Shown here: piece after piece, positions 17,964-27,120 of the stretch | How the letters are laid out: each line of letters starts with the position of its first letter | How positions within the stretch are numbered: the first letter of the stretch is position 1 | Assembly: GCF_036327755.1 (NCBI RefSeq) | Contig: NZ_CP109596.1 | Location: forward strand, 7,192,001-7,256,000 | Direction: 5' to 3' | From: Nocardia sp. NBC_01503 | Lineage (GTDB): Bacteria; Actinomycetota; Actinomycetes; Mycobacteriales; Mycobacteriaceae | Length of the DNA: 64,000 nucleotides | Translations under genes and position numbers: made by a program | The notes under the pieces: model-generated | The model's database searches: none | Told to the model about the DNA's origin: nothing | Seen by the model: the letters and a program-made list of their open reading frames with translations, nothing else

Positions 17964-20900
17964 TCATGGCTGGCCCTGATTCTCGTTGCTGAGCAAGGGA
18001 TTCCACAGCCGACGCGCCAGTTCACCGAAGCGGGTCGGCTCGGCCTCCAGCACCGTCGGGGTGGTGGTGCGGGCTTCGGTGAGCTGATGGAAGCGCGGGG
18101 TGGGTCCGAGCACATACCGCAGGTAGCGGTCGGTGTGTTCGCCGTAGCGGCCGGGACCGTCCTTGCCGCCGTCGAATTCGTGCTCCGCCGCCAGCAGCGC
18201 GTCCTCGGGCGAGGAGCCCTGGCAGCGGCGTTCGGCGTAGGCGGCCGACGCGGCGGGAGCGATGGGGAGTGCCTCGGCGAGCCCCTCGTCACGCAGGGCC
18301 ACCAGATCGCGCAGCAGCAGCCGGGCGGCGTGCGCGTTGGGTGCGGTGAGCGTGGATTGCCAAGCGGGCCGCGACATTTTGCCGCGTCCGATGGTGATGG
18401 CCCGCCAGCTCTGATGATTGCCGGTGGCGGCCAGAGCGAGCAGCCGCACCCACGCGGCCATCCGATGCTTGGGCGCCAGCCGGGAGAAGGTGGTGCGCAG
18501 CAACGCGTCATCGTGCACATCCGGGACGGTGCCGGTGAGCCGTCGCCCGTCACCCAGATCCACCGCGATATCGACGGTGCGGGAGGGGATCTCATGCAGC
18601 GGTTGCGCCACCCGGACCAGCCGGTCGACGGTGTTCTCCACATCGTCGAGGACCGCCGCGCCGAGCGCGAACGGCGGCAGCGACCCGCGCCGCCACTCGG
18701 CCGCGCGCAGCGCACCGGGATCGACGCCGGTGAGCCGCGCGTTCAACATGCGCTCGCCCATCCCCCATTTGGTGAGCCCGTCCAGCTCGATGGGCAGCCG
18801 GTCGGCTATCTCCTCCTCGCTCTCGGGCACGCGAATCCCCAAGCGCTGCCACAGGAACGCGCGAATCGGATGCTCCACGAAGGACACCAGATCGGCCAGC
18901 TCCACATCCCCGCGCTCGGTGCCGGGCAAGGCCGCGGCCAGGAACGGCGGGCGCGGTGCGGGCGCACGCTGGGCGGCGAGGGCGCCCGCGAGCGCGACGC
19001 GGTCGAAGCTGAACGGCTTTTCGGCAGTGAAGTTGCGGCGATCGAAGGGCTGCAACGGATGTCGCATGACCACATCGTCGATGGCCGCGGGCCCGATATG
19101 CGCGCGCACGGTATCGAGCAACTCGGCCACGGGTATGGCGGGCGGGCGATGCGCCCCCGTCACCGGATCGGATCCGGTGTGCAGCAGCACAAGTCGCTCC
19201 CCCGCCGCCATGATCGCGTCCAGCAGCAGTTGCCGGTCCTCACTGCGCGGATCGCGATCACCCGGGCAGCGGTGCCGGGCCAGCACATCGTCACCGTCCA
19301 CCCCACCGGCGCGCGGGAACACCTCGTCATCGAGTCCGAGCAGCACCACCACCCGATGCGGTACCGACCGCATGGGCACCATGGTGCAGACGGTCAACTC
19401 ACCGGTGCGGAAGTTGGCCCGCGAGGGCCGCCCCGCCAGTCGCGCCGCCAGCAGCGCGGCGATATCGGTGAGCCGCAAGGGAATCTGCCCGGCATGCTCG
19501 GTGGCGGCGGCGAGTTCGCGTCGCGCCTGCACACCCTGCCAGCCCTGGGTGCGCGGGACGTCGGTGAGCAGATCCAGCGCACGCCCCAGTACCGCGGCCC
19601 ACTCCGAGGCGGGTCGCGCCGATCCGGCCGGTTCCGCCAGGGTCGGTCCGCGCAGATCGCGCAGGCAGACCGCGAGCCGGTCCACGAATTCGGCGAACCG
19701 CCCGGCCAGATCGATGTCATTGCTGTCGACATCATCCAGGGGCAGCACCAGATCCAGCCAGTCCTCACTGGATTCACCGGCGGCCACGCCCAGCAGAATG
19801 CGATCCACCGCGGCGTTCAGCGTGTTCTGCGCGAAGTCGCCCAGCCCGAACGCCTGCCGCTGCCGCTGCCCGATCCCCCAGCGCGCCCCGGTCTCGGCGG
19901 CCCAATCCCGCAGCCGCTCGATATCGTCCTCGTCGAAGCCGCAGCGCAGCCGAACCGGTTCCGCAGCAGCCAGATCCAGCACCTCGGTCACGGTCACCCG
20001 GCCGTCGGCGAGCTCGAGCAGGGTGGCGATCACATCCAGCAGCGGGTTCACCGCCCGCTGCGCGCGATCGGCCAATCGCACCCGCAGCCCGTGCGCCGGA
20101 TGTCCGGGCGCGGCCCCGTCCAGGGACCACTGTCCGAACGCGGCGCGCACCAGCGGCGCGTAGCTCTCCACGTCCGGGCACATGACGATGACTTCACGGG
20201 GTTCCAAAGTCGGGTCCGCGCTGAACAATCCGAGCAGTGCGTCGCGCAGCACCTCGACCTGCCGGGCCGGGCCGTGGCAGGAGTGCACCGTGACGCTGCC
20301 GTCCGCGAGGGCCGGTTCGGGCATGAGCGACCAGCGGTCCTGCCGGATCGCGGCCTGCAATTCGGTGAGCAGGGTGCGCGCGCCGGCCGTCTCGGGGCGC
20401 GGATGGTAGGTGTCGATATGGTCGTAACCGGCGAGCCGCTCCTGCAACTCCCGCACATCCCGCCCGAGCGCCGCGAGCAGCGGATGCCGCACGCGCACAC
20501 CGGAATTCGGAATCACCTCGGCATCGGCGAGTTTGGTCCACAGCGCGGGGCTCGGATGCACCAGCCACAGGTGCGCCTGCCGTCCGACGGACAGCGCCGA
20601 GAGCACCTCGAGCTGATCGGTGGTCAGTCGCGTCACCCCGAACAGCGAAATCCGTTCCGGCAGTGACACCGCGCCCGGTTCGGCCCGCAGCCGCGCACAG
20701 GCATTCGAAAGTCGCTCGGCCGGAGAGGGTTCCCCGATCGCCGCGCGCAGCAGCCGCCACAGTCGCGGCTGCCAGAGCAGATCCTCGGGCAGCGGGCGCC
20801 CAGCGCCGTCGGTGTCCGAACCGGCCGCCCAGTCCGTGATCATGCCGGGTCGCTGCATGGCGTATCCGGCGAACAGCTCCGCGATCCGCGCCGCGGTCGC

Positions 20901-21302
20901 GTACCGCCGCCCGACCTTGTGCCCGCTCGCCTCACCATTGCCCAGATGCCGTGCCAGCACCGCGCTCCAGGGCTCGTGCAGGGCCGCGTCGAGCACCGGC
21001 AGCAGCGTCCACACCACGCGCTCACCCGCCCACGGATCCTCCTCGGGCACCCAGCCCGTCGCCTCCGCCAGCACCCGCGCGACCAGCCCCGCCGGATCGG
21101 CGAAGTCGATATTGGCCGCCACACCGTCACGGTGCGCGGCACTGCCGAGCACCGTGCCCAGCCGCTGTTGCAGCCAGCGCTCGATGCCCTTGGCCGGGAC
21201 CGCGACCACTTCCGGGGTGAACGGATCGCCGAGTGGATCGGTGAGCAACTCGGCGAGCGCGTCGGCGAGCGTGTCCGCACGCTCGGCACGATGAATGTGC
21301 AC
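17964..21302 (-). CDS. recC: Exodeoxyribonuclease V gamma subunit
   Basis: RecC is the scaffold and Chi-recognition subunit: it splits the duplex and feeds the strands to RecB and RecD. The 1112-residue protein begins MHIHRAERADTLADALAELL and has the RecC-typical VPAKGIERWLQQRLG (about 37-51), a helicase-like core with degenerate ATPase motifs, VIMCPDVESYAPLV and VVLLGLDDEVFPR. Length agrees with the mycobacterial protein (about 1100). It heads the recC-recB-recD operon; the promoter should lie in 21303-21457. The plus-strand open frame across it is only a shadow. Confidence 0.93.
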   Translation of the reverse strand: MHIHRAERADTLADALAELLTDPLGDPFTPEVVAVPAKGIERWLQQRLGTVLGSAAHRDGVAANIDFADPAGLVARVLAEATGWVPEEDPWAGERVVWTLLPVLDAALHEPWSAVLARHLGNGEASGHKVGRRYATAARIAELFAGYAMQRPGMITDWAAGSDTDGAGRPLPEDLLWQPRLWRLLRAAIGEPSPAERLSNACARLRAEPGAVSLPERISLFGVTRLTTDQLEVLSALSVGRQAHLWLVHPSPALWTKLADAEVIPNSGVRVRHPLLAALGRDVRELQERLAGYDHIDTYHPRPETAGARTLLTELQAAIRQDRWSLMPEPALADGSVTVHSCHGPARQVEVLRDALLGLFSADPTLEPREVIVMCPDVESYAPLVRAAFGQWSLDGAAPGHPAHGLRVRLADRAQRAVNPLLDVIATLLELADGRVTVTEVLDLAAAEPVRLRCGFDEDDIERLRDWAAETGARWGIGQRQRQAFGLGDFAQNTLNAAVDRILLGVAAGESSEDWLDLVLPLDDVDSNDIDLAGRFAEFVDRLAVCLRDLRGPTLAEPAGSARPASEWAAVLGRALDLLTDVPRTQGWQGVQARRELAAATEHAGQIPLRLTDIAALLAARLAGRPSRANFRTGELTVCTMVPMRSVPHRVVVLLGLDDEVFPRAGGVDGDDVLARHRCPGDRDPRSEDRQLLLDAIMAAGERLVLLHTGSDPVTGAHRPPAIPVAELLDTVRAHIGPAAIDDVVMRHPLQPFDRRNFTAEKPFSFDRVALAGALAAQRAPAPRPPFLAAALPGTERGDVELADLVSFVEHPIRAFLWQRLGIRVPESEEEIADRLPIELDGLTKWGMGERMLNARLTGVDPGALRAAEWRRGSLPPFALGAAVLDDVENTVDRLVRVAQPLHEIPSRTVDIAVDLGDGRRLTGTVPDVHDDALLRTTFSRLAPKHRMAAWVRLLALAATGNHQSWRAITIGRGKMSRPAWQSTLTAPNAHAARLLLRDLVALRDEGLAEALPIAPAASAAYAERRCQGSSPEDALLAAEHEFDGGKDGPGRYGEHTDRYLRYVLGPTPRFHQLTEARTTTPTVLEAEPTRFGELARRLWNPLLSNENQGQP

Positions 21303-21457
21303 GACCTGTGTTTATACAGTCAGCGAACGACATGCAATCACCGGGCACCTCGGCTCGCCGGGTGACACCCGCCACACGCCCGATATTAGCTAGGGCGCGT
21401 CCCGGCGAAATTCGAGTGTGGTATGCGACAGTGCATTTCGGGGAGGTCGTTCGTTCG

Positions 21458-21709
21458 GTGATGGAAAGGCTGGTTGCGTCGATGGCTGCGTCGGTGATTC
21501 CCCTGATCCCCAGGCGTGGATTCACGGTCCGGCGGGTCGGCGAGCGCTGGGAGCTGGTGAATTCCCGCTGCTACGGCCGCACCGTCGTGCTGGCGTCCTG
21601 GCCCCGCGATCGGCACTCCGAGGCCTTCGCACACTGCTATCGGCTGAACGGACAATCCGCCGCGCCGGTGCGAAACGCGAAAAACGCTGTGACAGCGGCG
21701 TTTACATAG
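21458..21709 (+). CDS. Small hypothetical protein
   Basis: An open frame of about 84 codons starts at GTG 21458 (or ATG 21461) after a GGGAGG ribosome site at 21441-21446. The middle, RGFTVRRVGERWELVNSRCYGRTVV, split here as RGFTVRRVGERW and ELVNSRCYGRTVV, looks like a compact beta-rich domain with normal codon use. No family is recognised. The end includes the palindrome CGCTGTGACAGCG (21685-21697), nested within AAACGC/GCGTTT arms (21682-21703), which may be a terminator. The frame stays open upstream to 21308. Existence as a gene is plausible, not certain. Confidence 0.4.
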   Translation: MMERLVASMAASVIPLIPRRGFTVRRVGERWELVNSRCYGRTVVLASWPRDRHSEAFAHCYRLNGQSAAPVRNAKNAVTAAFT

Positions 21710-21784
21710 CACACGCCGCAAATACCCTCAAGACGTGCACATCGGGCATTGTCCTGTCTATTGTGTCTCATCGTGCGTTCTCCC

Positions 21785-22657
21785 ATGGCCCGGCGCTCCC
21801 GCGTGGCCGCCTCCGCTTGCGTTCTCGTCGCCGCTGCCGTGATTCCCGCCGCGACGGTATTCATCCCCACCGCCGGTGCCCGGCCGGTGCTCGCGCAGGG
21901 CTGCCTGCCGGGATTCGACTGCGATCTGAGCAACAGAATCGCCGCGGTCGACAACTATCTGGCCGGCCGCCCCGGTATCACCGGATATGTGGTGCGCGAC
22001 CGCGTCTCCGGTGGCATCTACCGGAATGCCAACTCGGACAACATGTTCTGGACCGCCTCCACCATCAAACTGGCGATCGCGGAGGATCTGCTGAACCGCG
22101 CGCGGGTCGGGGCCATCGTGCTGGACCCGGGCGACCGCGCCCTGATGGAGTCCATGCTGGCAACCTCGAACGACAATGCCGCCGACATTCTGTGGAACAA
22201 GTTCGCGGGCGTGGACCGCATGGCGTTCAACAACGCCTTCCGCGCCAACGGTATGGACGGCCTGATCCCGCTGCAGCCCACCACCTCGCTCGAGCAGATC
22301 AAGCTCTTCCCGGACTGGGGCTTCCAGCAGTGCACCCCCAATGACCTGGACCGGCTGATGGACAACGTGCTCACCCACATGCATCCGGACGACCGCGCCT
22401 ATCTGGTGGACCGCATGCGCCGGGTCGACACCAATCAGCACTGGGGCGTCTGGGGCGCGGGCGCGGCCATGCAGCCCGGCCTGAAGAACGGCTGGTCCGA
22501 TGAGCAGGGCGGCTGGGTGGTCAATTCGGTCGGCTTCGCCGGACCCGGTGAGCGCTACACCCTGTCGATCATGACCGAACAGGGACCGAACGGCAGCTAC
22601 ACCGACGGCTCGGAGACCACCACGCGCGTGGCACAGATGCTCTTCGCGGGTCGATGA
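21785..22657 (+). CDS. Secreted beta-lactamase-fold serine hydrolase
   Basis: The protein (about 290 residues from ATG 21785; GTG 21773 is an alternative) starts with a basic MARRSR and a hydrophobic stretch ending near AGARPVLAQG, a signal peptide. The mature part has the penicillin-binding fold motifs: STIK (the SxxK nucleophile), SND in ATSNDNAAD, and KNGW in place of KTG. This suggests a class A beta-lactamase relative or D-Ala-D-Ala-acting enzyme outside the membrane; true beta-lactam hydrolysis is not assured, as no obvious Glu166-type omega loop is recognised. It lies alone between recC and ndh. Family is fairly sure, function open. Confidence 0.75.
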   Translation: MARRSRVAASACVLVAAAVIPAATVFIPTAGARPVLAQGCLPGFDCDLSNRIAAVDNYLAGRPGITGYVVRDRVSGGIYRNANSDNMFWTASTIKLAIAEDLLNRARVGAIVLDPGDRALMESMLATSNDNAADILWNKFAGVDRMAFNNAFRANGMDGLIPLQPTTSLEQIKLFPDWGFQQCTPNDLDRLMDNVLTHMHPDDRAYLVDRMRRVDTNQHWGVWGAGAAMQPGLKNGWSDEQGGWVVNSVGFAGPGERYTLSIMTEQGPNGSYTDGSETTTRVAQMLFAGR

Positions 22658-22735
22658 GCTGAACCGGCGACCATCCCACTACCCTTGACGTGAGAAGTGT
22701 CGTAGTTTCACCGTCTGGCTAGGAGCAGGGACTAG

Positions 22736-24166
22736 ATGAACGCCGATAATTCCGTCGCACAGCGCCACCGCGTGGTGGTGATCGGTTCCGGGTTCGGCGG
22801 CCTCTTCGCTTGCAAGCACCTGCGGAAGGCCGACGTAGACATCACGCTCATCTCCAAAACCTCCACCCACCTGTTCCAGCCGCTGCTGTACCAGGTGGCG
22901 ACCGGCATCCTCTCGGTCGGTGAGATCGCCCCGGCCACCCGCATCGTGCTGCGCAAACAGCGGAACGTGCGGGTGATCATGGGTGAGGTCGACGATATCG
23001 ACGTCGAGGGCGGCACCGTCACCTCGCGCCTGCTGAACCAGGACACCATCACCCCGTTCGACAGCCTCATCGTCGCCGCCGGTGCGCAGCAGTCCTACTT
23101 CGGCAACGATCACTTCGCCACCTACGCGCCCGGTATGAAGACCATCGACGACGCCCTCGAGCTGCGCGCGCGCATTCTGGGCTCCTTCGAGGAGGCCGAA
23201 CTCGCCACCGATCAGGAGACCCGCGAGCGGTTCATGACCTTCGTGGTCGTGGGCGCGGGTCCGACCGGCGTCGAATTGGCCGGGCAGATCGCCGAACTCG
23301 CCGATCGCACCCTCGATGGCACCTTCCGCAATATCGACACCCGCGACGCGCGCGTCATCCTGGTCGAGGGCGCGGGCGCGGTGCTCGCGCCGATGGGCCC
23401 CAAGCTCGGCGGCAAGGCGTATCAGCGGCTGGAGAAGATGGGCGTGGAGATCCAGCTCAACGCCATCGTCACCGATGTGGACGCGCGCGGGGTCACCATC
23501 AAGGACGGCGACGGCACCCGGCGCATCGAATCCGCCTGCAAGGTGTGGTCGGCCGGTGTGCAGGCCAGCGGGCTCGGCAAGATCCTGGCCGAGCACTCCA
23601 AGGGCACCGAGGTGGACCGGGCCGGACGCGTCATCGTCGAACCCGATCTGACCATCAAGGGCTACCCGAACGTCTTCGTGGTCGGCGACCTCATGTCGGT
23701 GCCGGGTGTACCCGGACAGGCGCAGGGCGCCATCCAGGGCGGCACCTATGCGGCCAAGGCCATCAAGGCCGAGGTCGAGGGTAAACAGCAGCCGCAGGAG
23801 CGCAAGCCCTTCAAGTACTTCGACAAGGGGTCGATGGCCACCGTGTCGCGGTTCTACGCGGTGTGCCAGATCGGCAAGCTGGAGTTCAGCGGCTTCTTCG
23901 CCTGGCTGGCCTGGCTCGCCCTGCACCTGTACTACCTGGTCGGTTTCCGCAGCCGGTTCGTCACCGTATTGGAGTGGTTCACCTCGTTCCTGGGCCGCCA
24001 CCGCGGTCAGATGGCCGCCACCGAACAGTGGGTGTTCGCGCGACTCGCACTCGAGGCGCTCGACAAGCCCGACGGCGCACGCGAACTCGCCAAACAGATC
24101 GGCGGCGAATCCGCTTCGGAGAACGGCAAATCCGTAGCGAACACCAAGGCCGCAGAAGCCTCGTAA
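22736..24166 (+). CDS. ndh: Type II NADH dehydrogenase
   Basis: NDH-2 passes electrons from NADH to menaquinone without pumping protons, at the inner face of the membrane. The 476-residue protein has two dinucleotide-binding motifs, VIGSGFGGLF (15-24, FAD) and VVGAGPTGVELAG (NADH), the family segment VFVVGDLMSV for FAD, and a hydrophobic C-terminal region (FFAWLAWLALHLYYLVGF) that anchors it. Length and sequence agree with mycobacterial Ndh. It starts at ATG 22736 after a GGAGCAGGGAC ribosome site and ends before a strong hairpin terminator. Confidence 0.93.
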   Translation: MNADNSVAQRHRVVVIGSGFGGLFACKHLRKADVDITLISKTSTHLFQPLLYQVATGILSVGEIAPATRIVLRKQRNVRVIMGEVDDIDVEGGTVTSRLLNQDTITPFDSLIVAAGAQQSYFGNDHFATYAPGMKTIDDALELRARILGSFEEAELATDQETRERFMTFVVVGAGPTGVELAGQIAELADRTLDGTFRNIDTRDARVILVEGAGAVLAPMGPKLGGKAYQRLEKMGVEIQLNAIVTDVDARGVTIKDGDGTRRIESACKVWSAGVQASGLGKILAEHSKGTEVDRAGRVIVEPDLTIKGYPNVFVVGDLMSVPGVPGQAQGAIQGGTYAAKAIKAEVEGKQQPQERKPFKYFDKGSMATVSRFYAVCQIGKLEFSGFFAWLAWLALHLYYLVGFRSRFVTVLEWFTSFLGRHRGQMAATEQWVFARLALEALDKPDGARELAKQIGGESASENGKSVANTKAAEAS

Positions 24167-24175
24167 CGACACGCA

Positions 24176-24199
24176 GGCGTGCCGCGATGGCGGCACGCC
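24176..24199 (+). terminator. Terminator after ndh
   Basis: GGCGTGCCGC (24176-24185) and GCGGCACGCC (24190-24199) form a perfect 10-bp stem with a GATG loop, 9 bp after the ndh stop. There is no U-tract. Confidence 0.75.
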
Positions 24200-24299
24200 A
24201 CGCGGGAATGCCCTGACCGGGCGGCAGTGGGACCAATCCGGCGCACCAACCGGATCCGAATGTTCGACATCTGTCGACATTCGTTGAGAAAGGTCATCC

Positions 24300-25301
24300 A
24301 TGGGCAAACGCCAACCGGCTGATCAGATTTCGCCACGCCGCCTCCGCATCGGCTCTCTCGCCATCGCCGGAGCGCTGCCACTGGTAGCCGCCCTGGCAAA
24401 CACCGGAACCGCCGCGGCGGCACCGGTGACCACCGAGGACAACCAGTCCACGGTGGTGGAGAACCAGCCCGGGCCGGACACACAGCCCGGCCTGGTCCTC
24501 GACTCCCCCTTCGGGCAGCTCTCGGTGCCGGTGCCGCCGATGGCCGCCGATGGGCTGCGCGGCGAAACCGCGCCCATCGCAGCCGAATCGGACCCCGCCG
24601 CCGAGGCCGCACCGGTCATCGACACCGCCGATACCACCTCCGACAGTGTGGAGCCGGTGGTCGCCGCACCCGCCCCGGTGGTCCGGGTCGGGCGCAACTC
24701 CGCCACCGGGGTACGCGATATCCCCCGCGGCCCCGTCGCCGCGGTGGATGTGCAGGGTCTGCATATGCCGGATCCGTCGCAGGCCGCCGATGTCGCGCCC
24801 ATCGCGGCACCCGAGGGCATGCTGCGCTTCGGTGACACCCAGATCGGAATCCCGACCTTCCTCACTCCCGAGCAGGCCGCTCAGGTCAATGAGGTGTCCG
24901 CGGGTGTCGAGGCCAACCTCGCGCGCACCCTCGACTCGGCCGGATTCGAGCCGAGCCGCTCGGATCGCATCGCCGCCTCAACCGTCGGCACCGCCGCCGT
25001 CGGCGCCGCGGTGGGTGTCGGTGTGGCCGCGCCCGTCGAGGTCGCCGGAGCGGTGCTGGGCGGGTTCGTCGGGGCGATGGCGGGCACGCCGTTCGCACCC
25101 GCGGGCTGGGTCGTCGGCCCGACCATCGGCGCGACCGCCGCCGCCACCATCATCGCGGTGCCCGCGGCCACCATCGGCGCGGGCATCGGCGCGGCGGTGG
25201 GCGCGGTGAACGGTGTGCTCGCACCGGCGACCGGTCCGGCCGCCTCGATCGACGAGCCTGCCGTCGGCACGAGCGACGCCGGAGCAGCTATCGCCGAGTG
25301 A
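24300..25301 (+). CDS. Secreted/surface protein with C-terminal glycine-zipper region (copy 1)
   Basis: The 333-residue protein has a signal-like start (basic MGKRQPADQISPRRLR, then a hydrophobic stretch ending GTAAAAP near residue 40), a Pro/Ala-rich middle and a C-terminal Gly/Ala-rich hydrophobic region with G-x-x-x-G spacing (about 220-310). The stretch SRSDRIA followed by TVGTAA precedes the glycine-zipper and is shared with the next gene. Proteins of this kind in Nocardia are often labelled insoluble domain protein; they may insert into the outer mycolate membrane, but no function is shown. It follows ndh after a terminator and ends at another hairpin, so it is probably its own unit. 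Confidence 0.75.
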   Translation: MGKRQPADQISPRRLRIGSLAIAGALPLVAALANTGTAAAAPVTTEDNQSTVVENQPGPDTQPGLVLDSPFGQLSVPVPPMAADGLRGETAPIAAESDPAAEAAPVIDTADTTSDSVEPVVAAPAPVVRVGRNSATGVRDIPRGPVAAVDVQGLHMPDPSQAADVAPIAAPEGMLRFGDTQIGIPTFLTPEQAAQVNEVSAGVEANLARTLDSAGFEPSRSDRIAASTVGTAAVGAAVGVGVAAPVEVAGAVLGGFVGAMAGTPFAPAGWVVGPTIGATAAATIIAVPAATIGAGIGAAVGAVNGVLAPATGPAASIDEPAVGTSDAGAAIAE

Positions 25302-25313
25302 TAGTCGATTTGT

Positions 25314-25349
25314 CGGGGCCGGAATCCAGCAACTGGGATTCCGGCCCCG
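25314..25349 (+). terminator. Terminator after glycine-zipper gene 1
   Basis: CGGGGCCGGAATCC (25314-25327) and GGATTCCGGCCCCG (25336-25349) make a perfect 14-bp stem with an 8-base loop, followed by TTCTC. It starts 12 bp after the stop codon. Confidence 0.85.
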
Positions 25350-25482
25350 TTCTCGTGAATACCCAAGCCAGTGGCTAACTTTCGGCAATGCGGACGAACC
25401 ACGCGACTACGGTTTTCGACCAATCCGGTTGACCGACGGGTCCGAATGTCGGGCGTCGATGTTCCCCGGACGAAAGGTCGTG

Positions 25483-26259
25483 ATGGCCGCAGGCAAGCAC
25501 AGAGCCCTCAACCCACATCGAAACAAGGTCGGCAATGTAGTGGCGGCGGGTGCGGTTCCGCTAGTCATGGCGATCGTCGGAACCGGAGCGGCCAATGCCG
25601 CACCGGTGCAATCTGATCCGGTCGCGCAGCACGATGGCGCGGCACCTCAGTGGCCCGCCGCCGATGCGCCCAATGTCATGCCGTACGAGGGCCTGCAAAT
25701 CCCCGGTGACACCAAGAGCTCCATCCAGTGGTCGCGTCAGGCCCCGGACAAGAGCTATCTGGCCCCCGTCGGCGCACTGCACGCGCCGATTCCGGTGCCC
25801 GCGGTACCGCCGATCGCCCCGCCCGCCGGGAAGTTCCGGTTCGGCGATGTGGTGGTCGACGCGCCGAACTGGATCGATAACGAACAGGCGATCCAGATCA
25901 ATGACCAATCCGCTCAGACCGAGGCGAATCTCGCGACGTTCCTCGACTCGATCGGGTTGGAGCGCAGCCGTTCCGACCGCATTGCCGGACAGACCGTCGG
26001 CACCGCGGCCATGGGAGCGGTGGCGGGCGCAAGCGCCGCCATGCCGATCGCACTCACCTCGGCAACCGTCGGCGCGGCCCTGGGCCTCGTGGTCGGACTG
26101 CCGCTGTTCCCGGTCGGTTTGGTCGCCGGTCCCGCCGCGGGCGCCGCGGCCGGTGCCGCGGTGATCGCCCTGCCCGCGGCCGCGGCCGGTGCCGCGGTGG
26201 GCGCGATGGTCGGCGCGGTCAACGCGTTCAATGCTCCACCGCGCGTCGTCGCCAACTGA
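25483..26259 (+). CDS. Secreted/surface protein with C-terminal glycine-zipper region (copy 2)
   Basis: This 258-residue paralogue of the preceding gene starts at ATG 25483 after GAAAGG. The signal region AAGAVPLVMAIVGTGAANAAP resembles a Sec signal cleaved after ANA. It shares with copy 1 the blocks RFGD (LRFGD/FRFGD), EANLA-LDS, SRSDRIA and TVGTAA-GA, and the C-terminal glycine-zipper hydrophobic region. The Pro/Ala-rich middle is shorter by about 75 residues, so the pair arose by an old tandem duplication. The frame is open upstream to 25213, but that part overlaps copy 1 and its terminator. A 15-bp hairpin follows the stop. Confidence 0.75.
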   Translation: MAAGKHRALNPHRNKVGNVVAAGAVPLVMAIVGTGAANAAPVQSDPVAQHDGAAPQWPAADAPNVMPYEGLQIPGDTKSSIQWSRQAPDKSYLAPVGALHAPIPVPAVPPIAPPAGKFRFGDVVVDAPNWIDNEQAIQINDQSAQTEANLATFLDSIGLERSRSDRIAGQTVGTAAMGAVAGASAAMPIALTSATVGAALGLVVGLPLFPVGLVAGPAAGAAAGAAVIALPAAAAGAAVGAMVGAVNAFNAPPRVVAN

Positions 26260-26304
26260 GTTCGATTCGGCGATAAGCGTTCACGCGGCTGGTACAGCGC
26301 GTAA

Positions 26305-26343
26305 CGCGGCGGGAACCGGGGGTGAGGTCCGGTTCCCGCCGCG
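26305..26343. terminator. Bidirectional terminator between glycine-zipper gene 2 and ureD
   Basis: CGCGGCGGGAACCGG (26305-26319) and CCGGTTCCCGCCGCG (26329-26343) form a perfect 15-bp stem with a 9-base loop. It lies between two convergent genes, 45 bp past one stop and 19 bp past the other, so it can serve both. Confidence 0.85.
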
Positions 26344-26362
26344 CAGTTCCACGCGGAAATCG

Positions 26363-27013
26363 CTAGACGCGCAAGAGATTCGCGGTGCGGGTGAAGAGCG
26401 TCCCGCCCGCTGCGAGGGGTAGCAGCGCCGCGTCGAGACCGATGGTCTCGACCGCCCTCGCATCCGGATACGTCAGAATGCTTTCCAGCGCACGGGGTCC
26501 CGAGAGCGCATCATCGGTGGGTGTGTCCGCGCCCAGATCCAGGCGGTGTCGCAGCAGTGGCAGCTCGCCGATATCGGCGGTCAGCTCGCCCGACCAGTAG
26601 CCGTGATCCTCGCCGATGCGCCCGACCTGCACGCGCTCCCGAAGCCGCAGCAGCGCACCGGCTTCCAGCCGCACCGTGGTGAGCGTCTCATGTTCGGCGC
26701 CACCGGCCACCACGGTCGGCTCCGGATCGAAATCCAGCTCGCCACCGGCGGCCACCTCGAAATGCCAGTGCGCGAACGACTTCGACGTCTGCCGACCGGG
26801 CAGCGCGATGGTGGCGGCCACCGAGCGCACCAGCAATCGCGCGCCCGCGCCCACCGTGACCCGAATATCCAGCTCATCACCGCCCAAAGGCGTTGCGGCC
26901 GTACCGATCAGGTGCACGGTATCGAGCCCGGTACGACGCGCGGCCAGGCCACCCACCGCGTGGATTCGTGGCAGCGCCCCGGCCGTCGCATCGATGCGCA
27001 GCTCAGTACGCAC
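26363..27013 (-). CDS. ureD: Urease accessory protein UreD (UreH)
   Basis: UreD binds apo-urease and, with UreF and UreG, guides nickel into the active site. The 216-residue protein shows the UreD pattern: an N-terminal beta strand with LRIDATAGALP, LLVRSVAATIALPG, and GGELDFDPEPTVV, where the family usually has a conserved W-DP-P or similar. It starts with GTG 27013 after a GAGG ribosome site and is 107 bp downstream of ureG. Length is at the lower end for UreD, as in other actinobacteria. It is last in the ureF-ureG-ureD set and ends at a strong hairpin. Confidence 0.88.
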   Translation of the reverse strand: MRTELRIDATAGALPRIHAVGGLAARRTGLDTVHLIGTAATPLGGDELDIRVTVGAGARLLVRSVAATIALPGRQTSKSFAHWHFEVAAGGELDFDPEPTVVAGGAEHETLTTVRLEAGALLRLRERVQVGRIGEDHGYWSGELTADIGELPLLRHRLDLGADTPTDDALSGPRALESILTYPDARAVETIGLDAALLPLAAGGTLFTRTANLLRV

Positions 27014-27120
27014 CGCGAACCTCGGTGAACCGCGGTGAGCGATGTCGGCCCGCGGCCGGGATCCATCGCAACCTGTAAAGCGCGCCAGGATGACGGGGCG
27101 GATTCACGCCGCCCAGCCCA

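Noticed and set aside
18087..20666. 859-codon plus-strand open frame antisense to recC
   Set aside because: It is the GC-rich shadow of recC; the translation is low-complexity His/Gly/Arg/Gln with no domain.
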